A program made the position numbers and the translations under genes. A stretch of DNA of 64,000 nucleotides, taken from Rallus limicola (taxonomy: Eukaryota > Chordata > Aves > Gruiformes > Rallidae). Of this stretch, positions 14,277 to 27,400 are shown in pieces. Under the pieces are notes generated by a model. The model ran no database searches, was not told where the DNA came from, and worked only from the letters and a program-made list of their open reading frames with translations. Location of the stretch: assembly GCA_022605955.1 (NCBI GenBank), contig JAKCOZ010000014.1, forward strand, positions 17,676,001-17,740,000, read 5' to 3'. Position 1 is the first letter of the stretch. Each line of letters starts with the position of its first letter.

Positions 14277-14572
14277 GAAAGGTAAAATCAATAGCCTTGC
14301 AGAGCAGAGCGGTCAGATCCCAGGGCAAGAGACACGTTGCATGGCAAAACGTTAGGACAAGCACCTCAGGGCTTTGTTCCTGTGATGTTTTCTCAGCACG
14401 GGTCACCCAGGCTGCAGGTTTAGTGTAAGGGCAGAGGCGTCTGAGCACGTGGCGCTCTCGGCAGCCATCTGCTGGCATGGATGCTGTGCTCCTGGAAGGT
14501 AGATGGTGTAGGGGAGAGGGAGAAAGGCAGCGCTCTGGTTTGACTGCTGACTCCTGCACCTGTCATCAGCAG

Positions 14573-14579
14573 ATGAAGA
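14573..14579 (+). other. TMEM108: Candidate alternative TMEM108 start: ATG AAG A before a consensus donor
   Basis: The bases ATGAAGA are followed directly by GTAAGT at 14580-14585. Spliced to the acceptor at 26288, the single leftover A joins GT and reads Met-Lys-Ser-Val-Leu-Leu-Ile-Leu-Ala-Leu, which is a signal-peptide-like start. The phase is the one the downstream exon needs. Mammalian TMEM108 also begins Met-Lys, but with about eleven more residues before the hydrophobic core, so the similarity may be chance. No upstream exon boundary is certain. I rate this below the site at 20262-20334, and the true start exon may lie outside the window. Confidence 0.15.
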
Positions 14580-17500
14580 GTAAGTACTGCTCTTTGGGAA
14601 CTGTGTAATAGCCTGACTGGAGGCACATTAGGCTCCCGGTGTTGTTGCTAGAGGGGGAAGGAGAGAGATAAGACGTCCACGTCATATCACCAACAACATG
14701 ACTGGTATTAACGAAACAGAAGTCAAGGATGAACGAACACTGAGGCTGAGCTCACTTTCACATCAAGAGAAGGTCTCGAAGGGCTGCATGCTGACAGGGC
14801 AGCATGGGGAAGCTAGTACGTTTAATCTCCTCACAAGGGCTGTTCTGTGAATAGTCAGAAGTTGTTAGGGTTGTCAGATCAATTCGCTTCCAAAACAAAA
14901 TTAAGTGTGGAGGTGATGACATTTCAGGAATGGGCAAAGCAGATTCACTCCTGAATATTAAGAGAGGCAGGTTTAACCAGAAAGGGCAGTCAAATAAAAT
15001 ATCTTACTTGAAATGTACTGTGTGAATAATGCTGTGAGAGGGCTTATGCTCGTTACTGTTGTTCCAAACGGTGAATCTATGTCAGTGGTACAAAGACGCT
15101 GCGTATCACAGTGCCAGCCTGTCGTGTTTAAGGGAGGATGAAGCTCTCATGACCTGAGTCCACTATCTATGCTGAAACCATTTAAATAAATGACATTTCA
15201 GATATACCAGTTGTTCCCATGTTCAAAATCCCATTTGGAAGTAGCACATGCCTATTGATAGCAGAATATCTTTTAAAACACTGGAAATGTGCATGCAAAA
15301 GGAGACCATCCACTCAGAAAGGTGAAACGTTGTTGTGTAACTGCATTCGTGCTGAATAGGAAGTATGAAGTGCAGAAATGAACTGCAGAGTTGATGAAGC
15401 ATATTTTTATAAAGTGAGAGCCTCTTCCTAACTTCATATGTATTTCCACTTGAATTCCTGATCCCCTGACTAATCAAGTACGCTGCATCACCATGCCATC
15501 TCACCCTTATGTTCTTTGTGTATGATATTGCATATCTCCCCCTCTTGAATCTAATTCAGGAGCAATAACACTGAGTGAAATACAAGCAGCAGAGTCCTGC
15601 TGTCATTAGCAGAAATTATATCCGGCTGTTGCTGTGACCTTACTTATAAGAACGTACAATTTACTACACCAGGTTGGACCATCTTTCCTTCCAGACCAAT
15701 ACCCATCTTCAAAGGATGGCAAAAAAATCCATAGCTCAATACCTGTGTAATCTTGCAATTCACCAAACGGAGCAAAAACACCCTTTCTTCAACTCTTCAG
15801 TGAGCAGCTGATATTTTCAAGACGGGAATTTGATCTTTCCCTTTTATCTTTGTATATCCTAATGGAACACATACCCCTGGCATTCATTGAGTTTCAGGCA
15901 TGCACCTCCATGAAGCACAGGCTGTGAAGGGGCTTTGCTGACCCCCCTCCTGGGCCATGAGCAGACCTTGCAGAGCAGCTCACTGACCACACGCGTGGGG
16001 CTTGGTGGAGCTGGGCCATGGTGGATATCCAGGTTATTCTGAAACCAGCCTCATCTGAACTTGAAACAGCTAAGAGGCAATACAACCTTTAGTTCCAAAA
16101 GCCAAGAGAAAGCTCTTGCTAGATGTAGGAAGGACAAACAGAAATTAAAATTGCTGCCTTCTTTCCTTAGCAACCTTAACGTCCACTCTGGAGGCTATGC
16201 AAGCCCTGTATAATCCAGCAGATAGTAAGAGCAATACGTTGCAGCTGATTTATGTGTAACCTGACATCCTCAGGCTGTGTTCACAGGAAAAAATCTGGAC
16301 ATGGAAACTCTCACTACCTTTTATAGCCCAAGTCCCTGGGGAATTATTCCCACTCAATAATTCCCACCCCCCCCTACTGACCCTTTCTTCCCCCAAACCA
16401 CTAGTCAGCCCCCCATAATGGAAATGCTGACTCCTTTGATCCTGACCTGATTTGGTTCTCAGTTGCCCGATGATAAACTGAGACAGTGTACGACTGCACA
16501 AGCCCCTTAACAAGTCCTTAACTCACTCTGAGGCACAGCATCCCTTTTCCTTAAACTGGAAAATGGTTCAAAAATCAAAGTAAAGCTTTCCTGCAGGTAA
16601 ATAAAATAGCTGATTTCTTATAGCATGTTACCTGCTCACATAACAAATCAGTGCAAGCTCCTTATTACAAGATCTCATTTGAGATCAAGCACAAGGATAA
16701 CCAGGCACTTGGAGGTAATAATGTGTGTGAAGGGGGCATAAGTAATAAATCATCCAAATTACTTTCAGTGAGCAGCCGAAATGACTGAAATACCTCCAGG
16801 GTTTGTAGAAGTTAGTCAGCCTGTGCATAACTATAGCATCCCTTCTGGCTGCAGTATCAACATTTCTGTAGCTGCAGCTGGAGAATGGGAGCACAGCCTT
16901 TGCAAGTAGGGAGAGGAAAAAAGGTCTGCATCGTCAAAGCAGAGGGATCCGTGAGCACAGCGCTCTGCTCTGCCTCCTTGCCAGTTGTCATACTGTGTGT
17001 TACAATATTTGAAGTCAGCCATGTATCAGAAGCTGCTGGGAAAGACGGGCAGAGGGAGAGACAGCATGTTCCTGTAAATGTTTTGTTAGAAAAGGCAAGC
17101 TAAAAATTACTGTGCTGTAAAGAGAATCCTAAGTCTTGAGTAAGCATCCTCGATTGATAGGTAGGTCAGTGTAAATTCCTAAGAGCTGGAAGCCTGAAGA
17201 AATTAAGTTTGAAAAAGACCTATCATCTGGTGCTGGAATCAAAAGCCTCTGACTTTGTTACCTCCAGCTGCAAGTAGGAGGCTTTTGAAAGGAGTGCAGC
17301 AGATCTAGGAGCTGTGATTTTTCGCAAAAAGGCTTCTCCATGAAGTGGCTCCCACTTCCCCATACTATCTGATGCTTTCCAGTTCAGCAGGTGCCAGACA
17401 TCTTGCCTTGCAGGGGTCAGGTGCAGCTCATCGGGACCATGCTGTTCTTCTGAGAGGCAGCAGCTCCTAGCTTCAGACAGATTAGTGCTTGCTCACTTAC

Positions 17501-20261
17501 TTTCTAATACGGGAAAGAAAAATGCTTCCTAATGCATTACTGTGGACAGGATGCCAGGCCCTGCTCTAGTCCACTCTTATGCCAATGAAGTGTTGCTTTC
17601 TAAGGCTTGTTGTCTGGTGTTCAATAGAAATATGTTCTGAATGGCCAAAGCAGTGGAATTCCTCTCCTGGAAAGTATTGCAATACAGAGACTACATTTCA
17701 CCTTTCCAAACATCACTTTTATTTATTGTACTAAACAAATCCTCAAGGTGGGATTCATCTCACCTAATTTTCATCTCCTGAAAGCTAGATGTCTAGTTGA
17801 AGGTCAATATCCTCTACGTGACCTCTTTTGCTAATGGCAAGAGAAGAGCCTCTCTGGGGTACCAGTCAACCTGGGGATGAGGTGAATTCTGCAGCAGAGC
17901 CACGGTTACCTTAGACTAGGCATGTAACTCTTACATTTCTGAAGTTACTCACTTCTTTGGGAGGTTGTCAGAAAACTTTTTAAGATGGGTTTGAATCCTT
18001 CTTTCCCCCTTCTTAATGCTGCTTGTGAAATGGATAACCCTTGCTTGAGTCAGCATCTGTGACACCAACTACATCCTCTCCTTGGCAAGATCCTATTTTA
18101 AGCTTTCCATCAGAGGCCACAGCTATTCGTGTCATTGTCAAAACTCTTCAAATGGTCCGGTGACATTGATGGTAGGTCTCTTAGAAGCCAAAGGTTCTGC
18201 AGTAACATAAATAGGATCAGCAGCACTAAGTGCAGGTGAAAGAAAAGCCAGCTGCACATCCTTTCTGTCTCCCTTGGCAACAGCATCCTGCCAACAAAAA
18301 CTGCTGCCAAGTAAAGGCTGGAAAGGAGGGGATGTGCATTCGCAAAGCTGGGGCTGGACAAGCTTTGTGTGAGGGAGGAGCTGTCAGACCAAGGAATGCT
18401 CATATGCTTTTAAAATTGATTTTGGTTTGTTCCATGTGTTTTTGGACAAGGGAAGGCACAGAGCCTCTGTCCTTATGAAGGCTGAAATTCCTAACTACAG
18501 TCTCTGCAATTTTGAGCCATATGTTTCCATCCATGCCAGCACAGGGGGAAGAAATCTGTGATGAGTTACTACTTACAGATGTGGCAGATCCTCCAGCAAA
18601 GGTTAAAATACGTGGCATGCTTCTCTAGTTACACCAGCTGCGGGTTCCTGCTAAATCATCGCTTCAGCAGCAAGCTCTTAATCAGCCCTGAGTTCTGGAA
18701 ACTGGCAAACAAGCTGATAGTTGTGAGAATCTGGAAAGGAGAGGGGTTGGGGGGGACTTGGGTGGTGGTATTACAATGCACTCAATACCTTTATTTAGGA
18801 ATACCTTCAGACTGGAACCAGTAAGGGTGAAAGGGCAGGGAGGAAAGGAGCATGAGCACGAGAACACAGACTTGCAAAGCAGATCTAAGGATACTATTTG
18901 TGGTCTGTCTTTCCACATCCCCCCAGAAGTGATCGTGACCGTGAAAACAGTTTATGTAACTACAGGTAAAATATACTTGTGATACAACAATATGCACCTG
19001 CCTGGCCTTCTGATAGGAGCTTCAGTCCCCAAAAATCAGCACTGGGGTCCCTGTCAGAGGCCCTGTAGCTGCTAGTGCTGTCAAATTTCACACCTATCAT
19101 CACAACATCATTCCTTTCTGATTTGGCCGTGGCATCAAAATGGAAGTCAGGCTGCAACACGCTTGTATCCAAGACCTGAGAAAGGAGAACCTTTGCACCT
19201 GGTAGGATAGAAGGAGGAAGAGGCTTTTCTCTCTAGCAAAATATTAGGAATGAATTTTGGGAGAAACTCATAATCAAACCACATGGGCTGTTGCAGCACT
19301 CCTAGACACGACAGGGGCTCCAAATCAAAGACTGATTCTGACTCCTGGGGGATTTCTATGCCACTCCCAAGATTCCCCCAACTTGTTGCACTCTTAACAT
19401 CTGCCTCTGGCATTTGAGGAATTGGTAGGTGGCTGCACAGGGCGCATTTTTGTGCTCTCCAGGCACCATTCTTCCAGACACCCAGCTGTGCTGGAGGGAA
19501 AGAGAGAAGCAGAATAAAGGAAGAAAAGGAAGAGGGGGGGGCGAGCAGGATTATGGTTTTAGGAATCACAGGATCTGTGGACTTTTTTATGGTTACAAAG
19601 TAGAAATTGCCTGTTCACCCCTGAGGAGTGAAGAAATAAAATGCAGAACATGCATTTTGATGCCAAGGAAGGAGAAGGAGAGAAGAGGATCGCTATTTCA
19701 TTCTCCATATTTTCCTCTGACAGGAATATTAATATCATTAGAGATAATTGAATAAAGTGGAAAGCCTGGTGGAGGTAAAGAAGCAGGAGGGAGTTCTGTA
19801 AAACCCATCCACACACAAAAAGCTAAACGCTGCGCTGGAAGGAGGGCACTTTGCCTTGAAATAGGGACTGAACAGCCTCCCAAGGACGTGCAGCTGGGGT
19901 GCTTGTTGCTGTTTTGTTCCCAGAAAACGAGAACTGCCAGCAATCCTCTGGCATCTGAATAGACCAGTGTCAGACAAACTGTATCTGGACTTGATGGGAA
20001 ACCAAGCTGGAATACCAAGCAGCCCTTCGATCTGCTGGCAGCGAGGGGGACTGGCTCTATAAGTAATCTTGCTTTGCAGTTGCAAAGGTACTCCATAAAG
20101 GAGCAAGCCCTCTCGCTGCACAGCCCCGCAAGACACGCCTGCCTGGGCTGTCTCTGTCCTCATTCCTCCAAACCAGTTCCAACAATAACAGCAACTCCTG
20201 CGTGCAGCAGCCTTGCTGGGGAGAAGACATTGCTATTTTTTTTTCCCCTTTTTCTACTGAG

Positions 20262-20334
20262 GGATGAAGCTTCCAAATCTGTGTGATGTGAGCAGGTGAG
20301 GATGTCTGCTGACAAGTCCAAATGATATTTTCAG
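20262..20334 (+). other. TMEM108: Candidate TMEM108 start exon (signal peptide start)
   Basis: A long T/C tract (about 20232-20256) precedes an AG at 20260-20261 and then an ATG AAG at 20264. The segment ends at 20334 with a perfect TTTTCAG before GTAAGT. Reading ATG ATA TTT TCA G from 20322 gives the phase-1 end required by the exon at 26288 and yields Met-Ile-Phe-Ser-Gly-Val-Leu-Leu-Ile-Leu. A weaker internal donor at 20283 would instead join the ATG at 20264 in phase and give Met-Lys-Leu-Pro-Asn-Leu-Cys-Val-Leu-Leu. If the full segment is used, the ATG at 20264 and one near 20302 form short upstream frames. No transcript is available to me, so this is only a candidate. Confidence 0.3.
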
Positions 20335-23300
20335 GTAAGTCATTACCTTGAGCGAGCAGCTAGAGTCAGGCTCTTTCTTTGTATTACCCTCCTCTCAGTA
20401 ATTACTGTTGTCCTAGATTGTCAGCGAGCCCTTTCACAAGGTTCCACGGCTCGGATGTCTGTATATGTTTAGCTGAATAGGGGATCTGAAGCATTTTTAA
20501 AGCACCTATTCTCACAGTATCTGTGAGTCTGCCGTGCAGCACGAGAACGGATTGGGAGCTGCCTGCTCTGTAACTACACGGCACTGTCCTATTTGCATCA
20601 CCCATTGTTTGAAGCACCGGAGGACCAGAAATGAATTTTAACTTTGCAGACTCAATCTCTCAAAAGCCTGTGAGGGGTGTGCATCTCAGAGGGAATAATG
20701 GTGTTGTTCTGCGGTGGTTTTGTATTGCTAAAGGACCAGGACGTTCTGGCCATGTGAAAACTGTAGCTACCCTTACTGTTGTTGCACAGGGACCCTCAGT
20801 AAGTACTGCCTCGTTTGTGTTTGTGCATGTGATTTCCAGAGCTTCTGCCAGTGCTTTTACATTGCTGCAAATAGAGCTGCTACCCTGTGTGTCTCATTCC
20901 CTGCTTTTTACCAAATACGTTGTGTTTTGAAGCCGAGGTTGATCACCCTGTCTAATACTTACAGGGGAAAACAAGACAGTAACTTGTAAGCTAGCACCTG
21001 GGAGTTCTGGCATGACAGCCAGAAACAGGAAGAGAAAATTTCTAGGCAGAGTAACCTAGTTTTTTTCTTCCCTCGGTTCTTCATCGTGGAGATGAAATTT
21101 GCTTTAACTCTTTGTTTGTACAAAGACTGCTTTATTGGGAGTAAAAGTCATGTTGCTTTGACAGCTTACAAAGCAGATGACTGTAACAAAACCAGTAACA
21201 CATACTTTCTGCACAGTTTCTGGCTATTAAAGATCCGTTTTGCTCCCGGTAACATTTTGGGTTTGCCGAGAGATGTGGGAGACGTTAATGGTGCTGTGAA
21301 GAAAGATTTCACTATGACAATAACATTGCTGTGGCTTTGAACAGGTTTTGCACAACCTTCTCTTGCTGTTAGTAAATCAAGACCGTTAGAAGCATGGAGA
21401 TGCTTCAGCATCCCTACAGTGTTCACGTGCACCCCAGCCATGGGTCTGTAGATAATAGGTCCTTTGTTGGATGGCTCCCCCTGCTTCCCTTGCCCACAGC
21501 AGCCTGAAATAACAAGTCCAGCAGTAGGTATCTGTACAAAAATCTCTGCCTGACTTCCTACAGCAAAAATGTTTGCCAAGCGCTGTTCGGGGTGGTTCTG
21601 TTTGTCTTGCTGTAAGGTCCGAGGCAGCAGAGGCCAGAAGGGGTCAAACGCCAGACTGAGCTCGCTGTGCGTAGTCATTCGCTGTAGAAAAAGTTTCCAC
21701 TGGATATTTGACAATTAGGACTTGGTCCAAAGCCCGCTAAAGTCATTGGGAACCTTTCCATGGGCTTCAGATCAGAAGTTCTGTAAGTTTGTGCTGTTTA
21801 AAGGAGGTGCTGACTCAAAAGCCACATGCCCGCTCCTCCATGTCAGGCACAAAAGCTGTTCTCGACGTGCCCATGAAGTGTCCCGTGCAGCACCAGGCAG
21901 AATTAACTCCTACATGAAGCCCTTTCATGTTACCCTATGCCAGGACCCTGGCTGCTAAGCAGGGGCTCCTGAGGTCCTGAGACAAAACAGCTGCTGGAGC
22001 CTGAATAGCTTGGTAGTTTCTGGTTTGGAGGGAGGTGGTTCTGCCTCCTGTGTGCCAATAAAAGGGTCACGACGAAGTTCCCAAATCATAGGACCCTGCA
22101 GTTTTCCTAGTCTGGGAAAGCAAAATATTCACAACCCCTGGCTTTTCAGAGACTTGCTGGAGGCATCAACCAGAGTCTTTTAAAACATTGCCTTCATTTC
22201 CTTCACTTGTAGAACTGTGCACAACATTTCTGGACTCCTCGTGTGAGTGTGCAATGGGAAGAAGCACTGCAGGAGGTTCCTGTTGAGATTTGAACAATTG
22301 CACCATGTTGTCAGGATGGAGGTTTTATGGCTAAATGCACACCAGCACCCTCTGTGTCCACTTTGCTGTTCTTCATCGCTGAGTTAGTTCATTTTGTACT
22401 TAATATTGCCTTCCTGGTGCACTGTGCAGGACCCCAGGATGACATCACAGTTCACTCCACAGAGATGTCAGGTCAACTCAGCCTTCTCTTTAGGGTTGAA
22501 TGGCTTTAGTGTAGGCATAAAATTAGACTCCAGAAGTGGGAATTTGACACACATTTGAAAGCCAAACCAGTTTCATCCCTTCTGAGCATAGCTCCTATGT
22601 CTTAAAAATGGCCCCTTATAAAAAAAAAACGTAACAGTGTGAATTGACCTTTGGAAATACAATTAATTATTATGATTTGCTTACAGCAGATAGTAAGGAC
22701 CACCAGTCCTTACCCCAGAGTACTCAGGCTCTCAGTAAGATTAGTCTTAAGAGTCTTAGGCAGCCAAAACTGAAAGAATTTGGCCAAGACCAGCAGGACT
22801 GCACTTGGAATGGACCAAGAGCATCTCCTATGTACCACCCTCCATGGGATATCAGAACTTTGGCCATGACAATTTGATAGCAAGCAGAAAGTTTCCTTTC
22901 AGTGGTAATCTGATGGAGGGTAAAATGAGACACCCAGAGACAACTGGTGTTGTACCCACCGTGGCCCTTTACTCAAGTCCAGGTGCATTTGCTAAGCAGA
23001 GACAGAAGCTGAGAAGGGAAGAAATTTGAAGGGGCTGGCCAAGTCCATTTCTGTGACAAATGCTTCCCATGCCTTAGCATAGAAATTCACAATAGCAGGC
23101 TTATCCAAAGTTGCCAAACAGGGCCCTCTAATATCGGGGCCCTTGGTAAGAGTCCTGTTTTATAAGACATTGCAGATCCTCAAGTGACAGGGAAGTAAGC
23201 GGGAGCTCTGGACAATCAGGTCACTGCAAATCCAGCCAGAGCACACTTAGGTGATGATGCAGAGCATTTGATAATACCGATTCCAGCTTTATTTCTGCTT

Positions 23301-26287
23301 TCCTGTTGCCTCTTGGATCAACTTTAAAGCAATTAATTCTACTGAAAAGGGCCAGCAAAGCCCACTGCGAAGTCCTTAATATCAGCTGGTTCTCCCAAAA
23401 TATACAGCACTGGCTTTTTTACAATCTGAATATTTTTTTCAGGCATTAGGGGGACAGACTTAGCTCTGGTCATCCCTGGAGGAACTACTGTGGTCAATTC
23501 AACTAGTGATAAAAAAGGGTCCTAAGAAGCTGTAGTTTATGGGGCTATGGGGGCTCTGCAGAGGCTGCTAAAAGGGAGCCTAGCAGGTGAGCAAAACCTG
23601 ACTGCCACAGCCTGAGACAGTGTAATGTCACAGGAGTTATTGTTTATTATCAGATAAATTACTTCTGATGTAGTATTTCCTCTGAATAATTATTCGTGCT
23701 TTACAAGCCACCTGAAGGTACTAGCGAAACGCATCTGGCTTCCCATGCCTGATGTGTGGTGACCCGCTGCCACAACAGACTGCCCCAGAGAGATCATAAA
23801 TCTTCATAGCGGCAGGCTTCCGATTTATCAGTGTTTCAAGAGGTGGAGATGGATATTAGGTAGGTTTTAGCCAAAGATCGGGGTTTCTAACCCCAGGGCA
23901 CAACATGTGGAAAAGCTGACAACTTCCTTATTCCTTAAGGAATAATCCTAGAGAAAGCCATTAGCCCAACAGAGATGTTTTTCTGTGCATGAGGTGGGAA
24001 AAAATGCAGTTACACAAAGAACATTAAAAAAAAAAAAAGTAGCAGGCTTTACAATCATTATGATCTAGTATCTCGTAAGATCTGCCTGTGCACTTCTTCT
24101 TGTGTGCTCAGAACAGCAGGCCTGAAGTTTCCTGAAACATTATCTCCACATACCAAATCCAACATAAATTGTCATCCTTTCCTCTTTGAATTTGTTCTGT
24201 GGCAGCAACTTGTCTTGGCATGAAATATTAGCCATATGGACACCAGGATATCTGTGTTGACCTTGACCTCAGAGTAAGTCCTGCCAAAAATATGAAGATA
24301 ACTCCTGTCTTTCATTTCCAAGAGTGATGCTCTGTGAATATAGCACGATCTGCTCTCCTGGTTGTGCCACAGCATACAGAAAATGGGGTGTTTTTCTTTG
24401 CATAGGTGTTCTGCTAAGAGTGTATCGGCTGTGGCTGGCTGGAAACTGGGAAGCAGTATCCCAGGTGATGGTTTATTTAGCAGAGATATTTATATCATGT
24501 AAAAATTAAAAATAGAGAATTTTAGCATCAGTCAGTGGAAAGTGGCTCTCACTATGTTATCCAGACAGTGTTTTCATCTTCTGGATACTCTGAAGTAACA
24601 GGAGGCTGCTGGGGACAAGATGAGGTGAATTTTGTTGAGCTCTGTATTGTTCTGGTTCAGAACTGATGATAATGACCTCAGTAGAGCATCTAGCTGGGTA
24701 AGAGGAACGGGTCCTGCTCCATGGGTGAGCTTTTGCACTGCTTGTAAATGGGCATGAATGATTGACACACTTCAGACCAAGCACATTTCGTGGCATTCAC
24801 ATCTGCCCAACATGCATTGGAGCTCTAGGGCCAAGTGGACACCTAATCAGAGATCTTTCATTTCCCCAAGTCCTTGTCTTACGTTTTTGCAGGTGCCCAT
24901 GACAGATATTCTCAAGTAGGGTAGAACTGAATAGCATAACCACACTCATGGAGAAAACTGGCAAGCCCAGGAAGGGTGGAGAGGGAGGCAGGAAGGTACT
25001 GCACAGTCTTGCCTGGAAAGGAATCGTTACCCAATTTGGAGTGCTGCAGCTTTGACGAACCTGTCTCCCTGATTTATTAAGACTGTGACAACATTTTTCA
25101 CCTTGACACGGCCGGTTGAAATTCACGCTAGCACAGTGGTAATGGTGCCATCTGATGATGCTCAGTGGACCATGCAAAATGGATTTATTCCGTGTGCTTC
25201 CTAGTGGGCAGAGATCCACATTACACTCGACAGCTCCAGCATATGGAAATGGTGACGTGTGATTGATGTGGTCCCTGCAGGTCACGCTAACTCGCAGTGT
25301 GTTAGCCCTGAGTCCTGGGGAGGCTCATGCTACTGCAGCTGCCCACGTCCATTATCTGGACAAGGAATAAATGGAAGAATTGATGTTCCCAGCGGTGTGA
25401 ATCTGGCACTGCAGGAAATTATGTGCGCTACAGAGGGTGGCGGGAGGCAGACTTCACACAACCCCATCCCACAGCACGTGTGAGCGCAGAACAGGTTAAA
25501 ACCAAACATTCATATATGGGTGTGAAGGGCAGTTGGGTTAGATTGGGTCAGACTCCTACTATCATGTGGCTTTTTAAAGTGGCTGGGGTAGCTATGTCTT
25601 TGTGCTTATTTTTAATATCTGGAGATTTTCCACACCTCATACTCTAAAATAAGCGACCGGATTTTCCAAAGTTGCTAAGTAAAGGACAGCATATATAACC
25701 CTGGAAGCCCTCTCATCAGACATCCCGTCTTGACCTAATTTTCAGCAAGGGCTAAGCAGCTGCTCTCTCAAAAAAAAACAGATTGCTTAATGGCATCCAA
25801 GACTGGAGGCAGCCAAATATAGGATTTTACAGCCAAAAAGAATGAGCGGACTAAAGTTCCCTGCAATAATGTGGACATTCATCTGGAGGCCTGCTGGCCA
25901 AAACAAAAATGAAAACGTCTTTTGTTTCATCCCCTAAAGACTAGGATGCTTTGTAGCTTCTACAGGGAAATCACCTGCCTATTACATTTTAAAGCACTCT
26001 CCTCAGTCCATACTGCAAGCTCCTCTCTCCCTTTGACGCAGAGATTCCCTGCAACCTTCCTGGTCCCACCTCACTGTTCCCGCGGCCACGGGGCCACAGC
26101 AGCCCCTGTGGGTTTTCCTTTCTCTTGCTACTTTCCCAGAGAAGCTAACAAAGCTGGATGCTAAGTCTTCTGTCCTCCTGCAGAAGATGGAAGGTATTCC
26201 TCCCTGCCAGATGCGCGAGCCATGCCGTTCCCTGTCCGCTGGTCCCTCGCTGGCATCTCACCCTCTCTCTGTGTTCTTTTCCTCCAG
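20335..26287. other. Probable TMEM108 intron; no gene recognised
   Basis: I see no supported exon. A 182-codon open frame lies on the minus strand at 21166-21714, but it has no recognisable domain and no splice or promoter context. The last 50 bases before 26288 are a strong polypyrimidine tract ending in CCTCCAG, the acceptor of the large TMEM108 exon. No CR1 copy was noticed. Confidence 0.55.
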
Positions 26288-27400
26288 GTGTTCTACTGAT
26301 CTTGGCACTGACAGAAGAGCTGGTGTTTTCTGTTCAGGTACTGTCCCCCACTGTCTCCTCCTCTCAGGGCTTCCCAATGGACACTACCACTATCACGGCC
26401 ATGGAAACAACACCTCGCCACAAAGACGGCCGCACGGCAGAACCCCTTCCCACGTCCACTCGCGCCATTCCCCACCCCATCAGCCTGGCAGAGAAAGGCC
26501 CTTCCACCGGGCAGCAGCAAGCCAATGGCCCTCACCTCGGCGAAAAGGAAACGTACCATTTATACAACCAGAGTGCTTTGTACTCCGGACAGACTCGCCC
26601 CAAGGGGAAAATATTCCAGGTTTTCAAAGGCAACTTCACAGGGTCCTCAGAGCCTTACCTAAAGACGACCCTGCACTCCCCCTTCCCTACCCTGAGGAGC
26701 CCCTTCACAGACCACCCATTTCAGCCCCAGACCACAGCGTCCAGTGATCCAAACGTCACGGGGCTGGCAAGAACTACGCACTCGGACCCTTCTCCCCACC
26801 ACAACGCCTCGGGAAGCCTTAGGGAAGCAGAGCGAGGGGACGGGGCCAAGCCGGCGGTGCAGGAGGCAGATTTTGCCACCACAACTGCTGGGCCATCAAC
26901 TGATCCTGAAGCAGTGTCGGTGCCTTTTAAACACACCCGCTACGGCGTGTGGGATATGCTGAGCAAAAACAACTCTTGGGTAACCTTGAATCTCAGTACA
27001 AATGTCCCTCTGTTTGCTGGCCCTGGATCTGCAACAGCAGCAGCGGGTCACTCGGTTCAGACCAGTTTTGACGTCAGCGTCTCCTCCCCAGGAGTGGGAG
27101 ACCCCAAGGGACCCGCTCCAACACAGCACGGTGCGGTAACTAACGCAACCTCGCTGGGCAGTGCTCTCTCTGCAGCGCCTGCCACGAGGTTGTCCAGCTC
27201 CATTTCCACGGCTGGCTCCACCGCCACTGGGAACTTCCTCAACAGACTGGTTCCTGCAGGGACCTGGAAACCCGGGGTGCAAGGAAATATCTCACATGTC
27301 ACCGAAGGGGACAAACCCCAGCACAGAGCAACCATCTGTCTCAGCAAGATGGACATTGCCTGGATCATTCTGGCTATCAGCGTACCTATATCCTCATGTT
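26288..27400 (+). CDS. TMEM108: TMEM108 (retrolinkin) large ectodomain exon
   Basis: This 1113-base exon encodes the end of the signal peptide (VLLILALTEELVFSVQ), a long Ser/Thr/Pro-rich mucin-like ectodomain and the first part of the membrane segment. The vertebrate TMEM108 signatures are GKIFQ-FKGNFTG near 26604-26643, TATGNFLNRLVPAGTWKPG from 27220, and GDKPQHRATICLSKMDIAW before the membrane segment. Eight N-glycosylation sequons are visible (NQS, NFT, NVT, NAS, NNS, NLS, NAT, NIS). The acceptor follows a pyrimidine tract ending TCCAG, and the donor is T followed by GTAAGT. The exon needs one base from an upstream exon and leaves one base over, so it is 2/370 codons/1. In mammals the protein is a single-pass membrane protein of neurons, linked to axonal retrograde transport and to endosomal TrkB signalling. 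The ectodomain is shorter than the human one: about 463 residues total excluding the start exon, against about 575. The open frame runs back to 26158 but that part is intron. Confidence 0.95.

Larger units (their letters stand above)
13129..20261. other. Noncoding DNA with a GC-rich patch; no gene recognised
   Basis: No supported exon was found. A locally GC-rich patch at about 14100-14480 contains a long G run and is followed at 14573-14579 by an ATG next to a consensus splice donor; both are listed separately. Elsewhere the DNA is AT-rich and shows only short chance open frames on both strands. I infer that it is intron of TMEM108 or upstream flank. Confidence 0.5.

Noticed and set aside
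21166..21714. 182-codon minus-strand frame
   Set aside because: The product has no recognisable domain, repeat or signal. A frame of this length can arise by chance in 64 kb.
26158..26287. Upstream extension of the TMEM108 frame beginning at an ATG
   Set aside because: It is read-through of intron. A strong pyrimidine tract and CCTCCAG at 26287 mark the acceptor, and homology to TMEM108 starts just after it.
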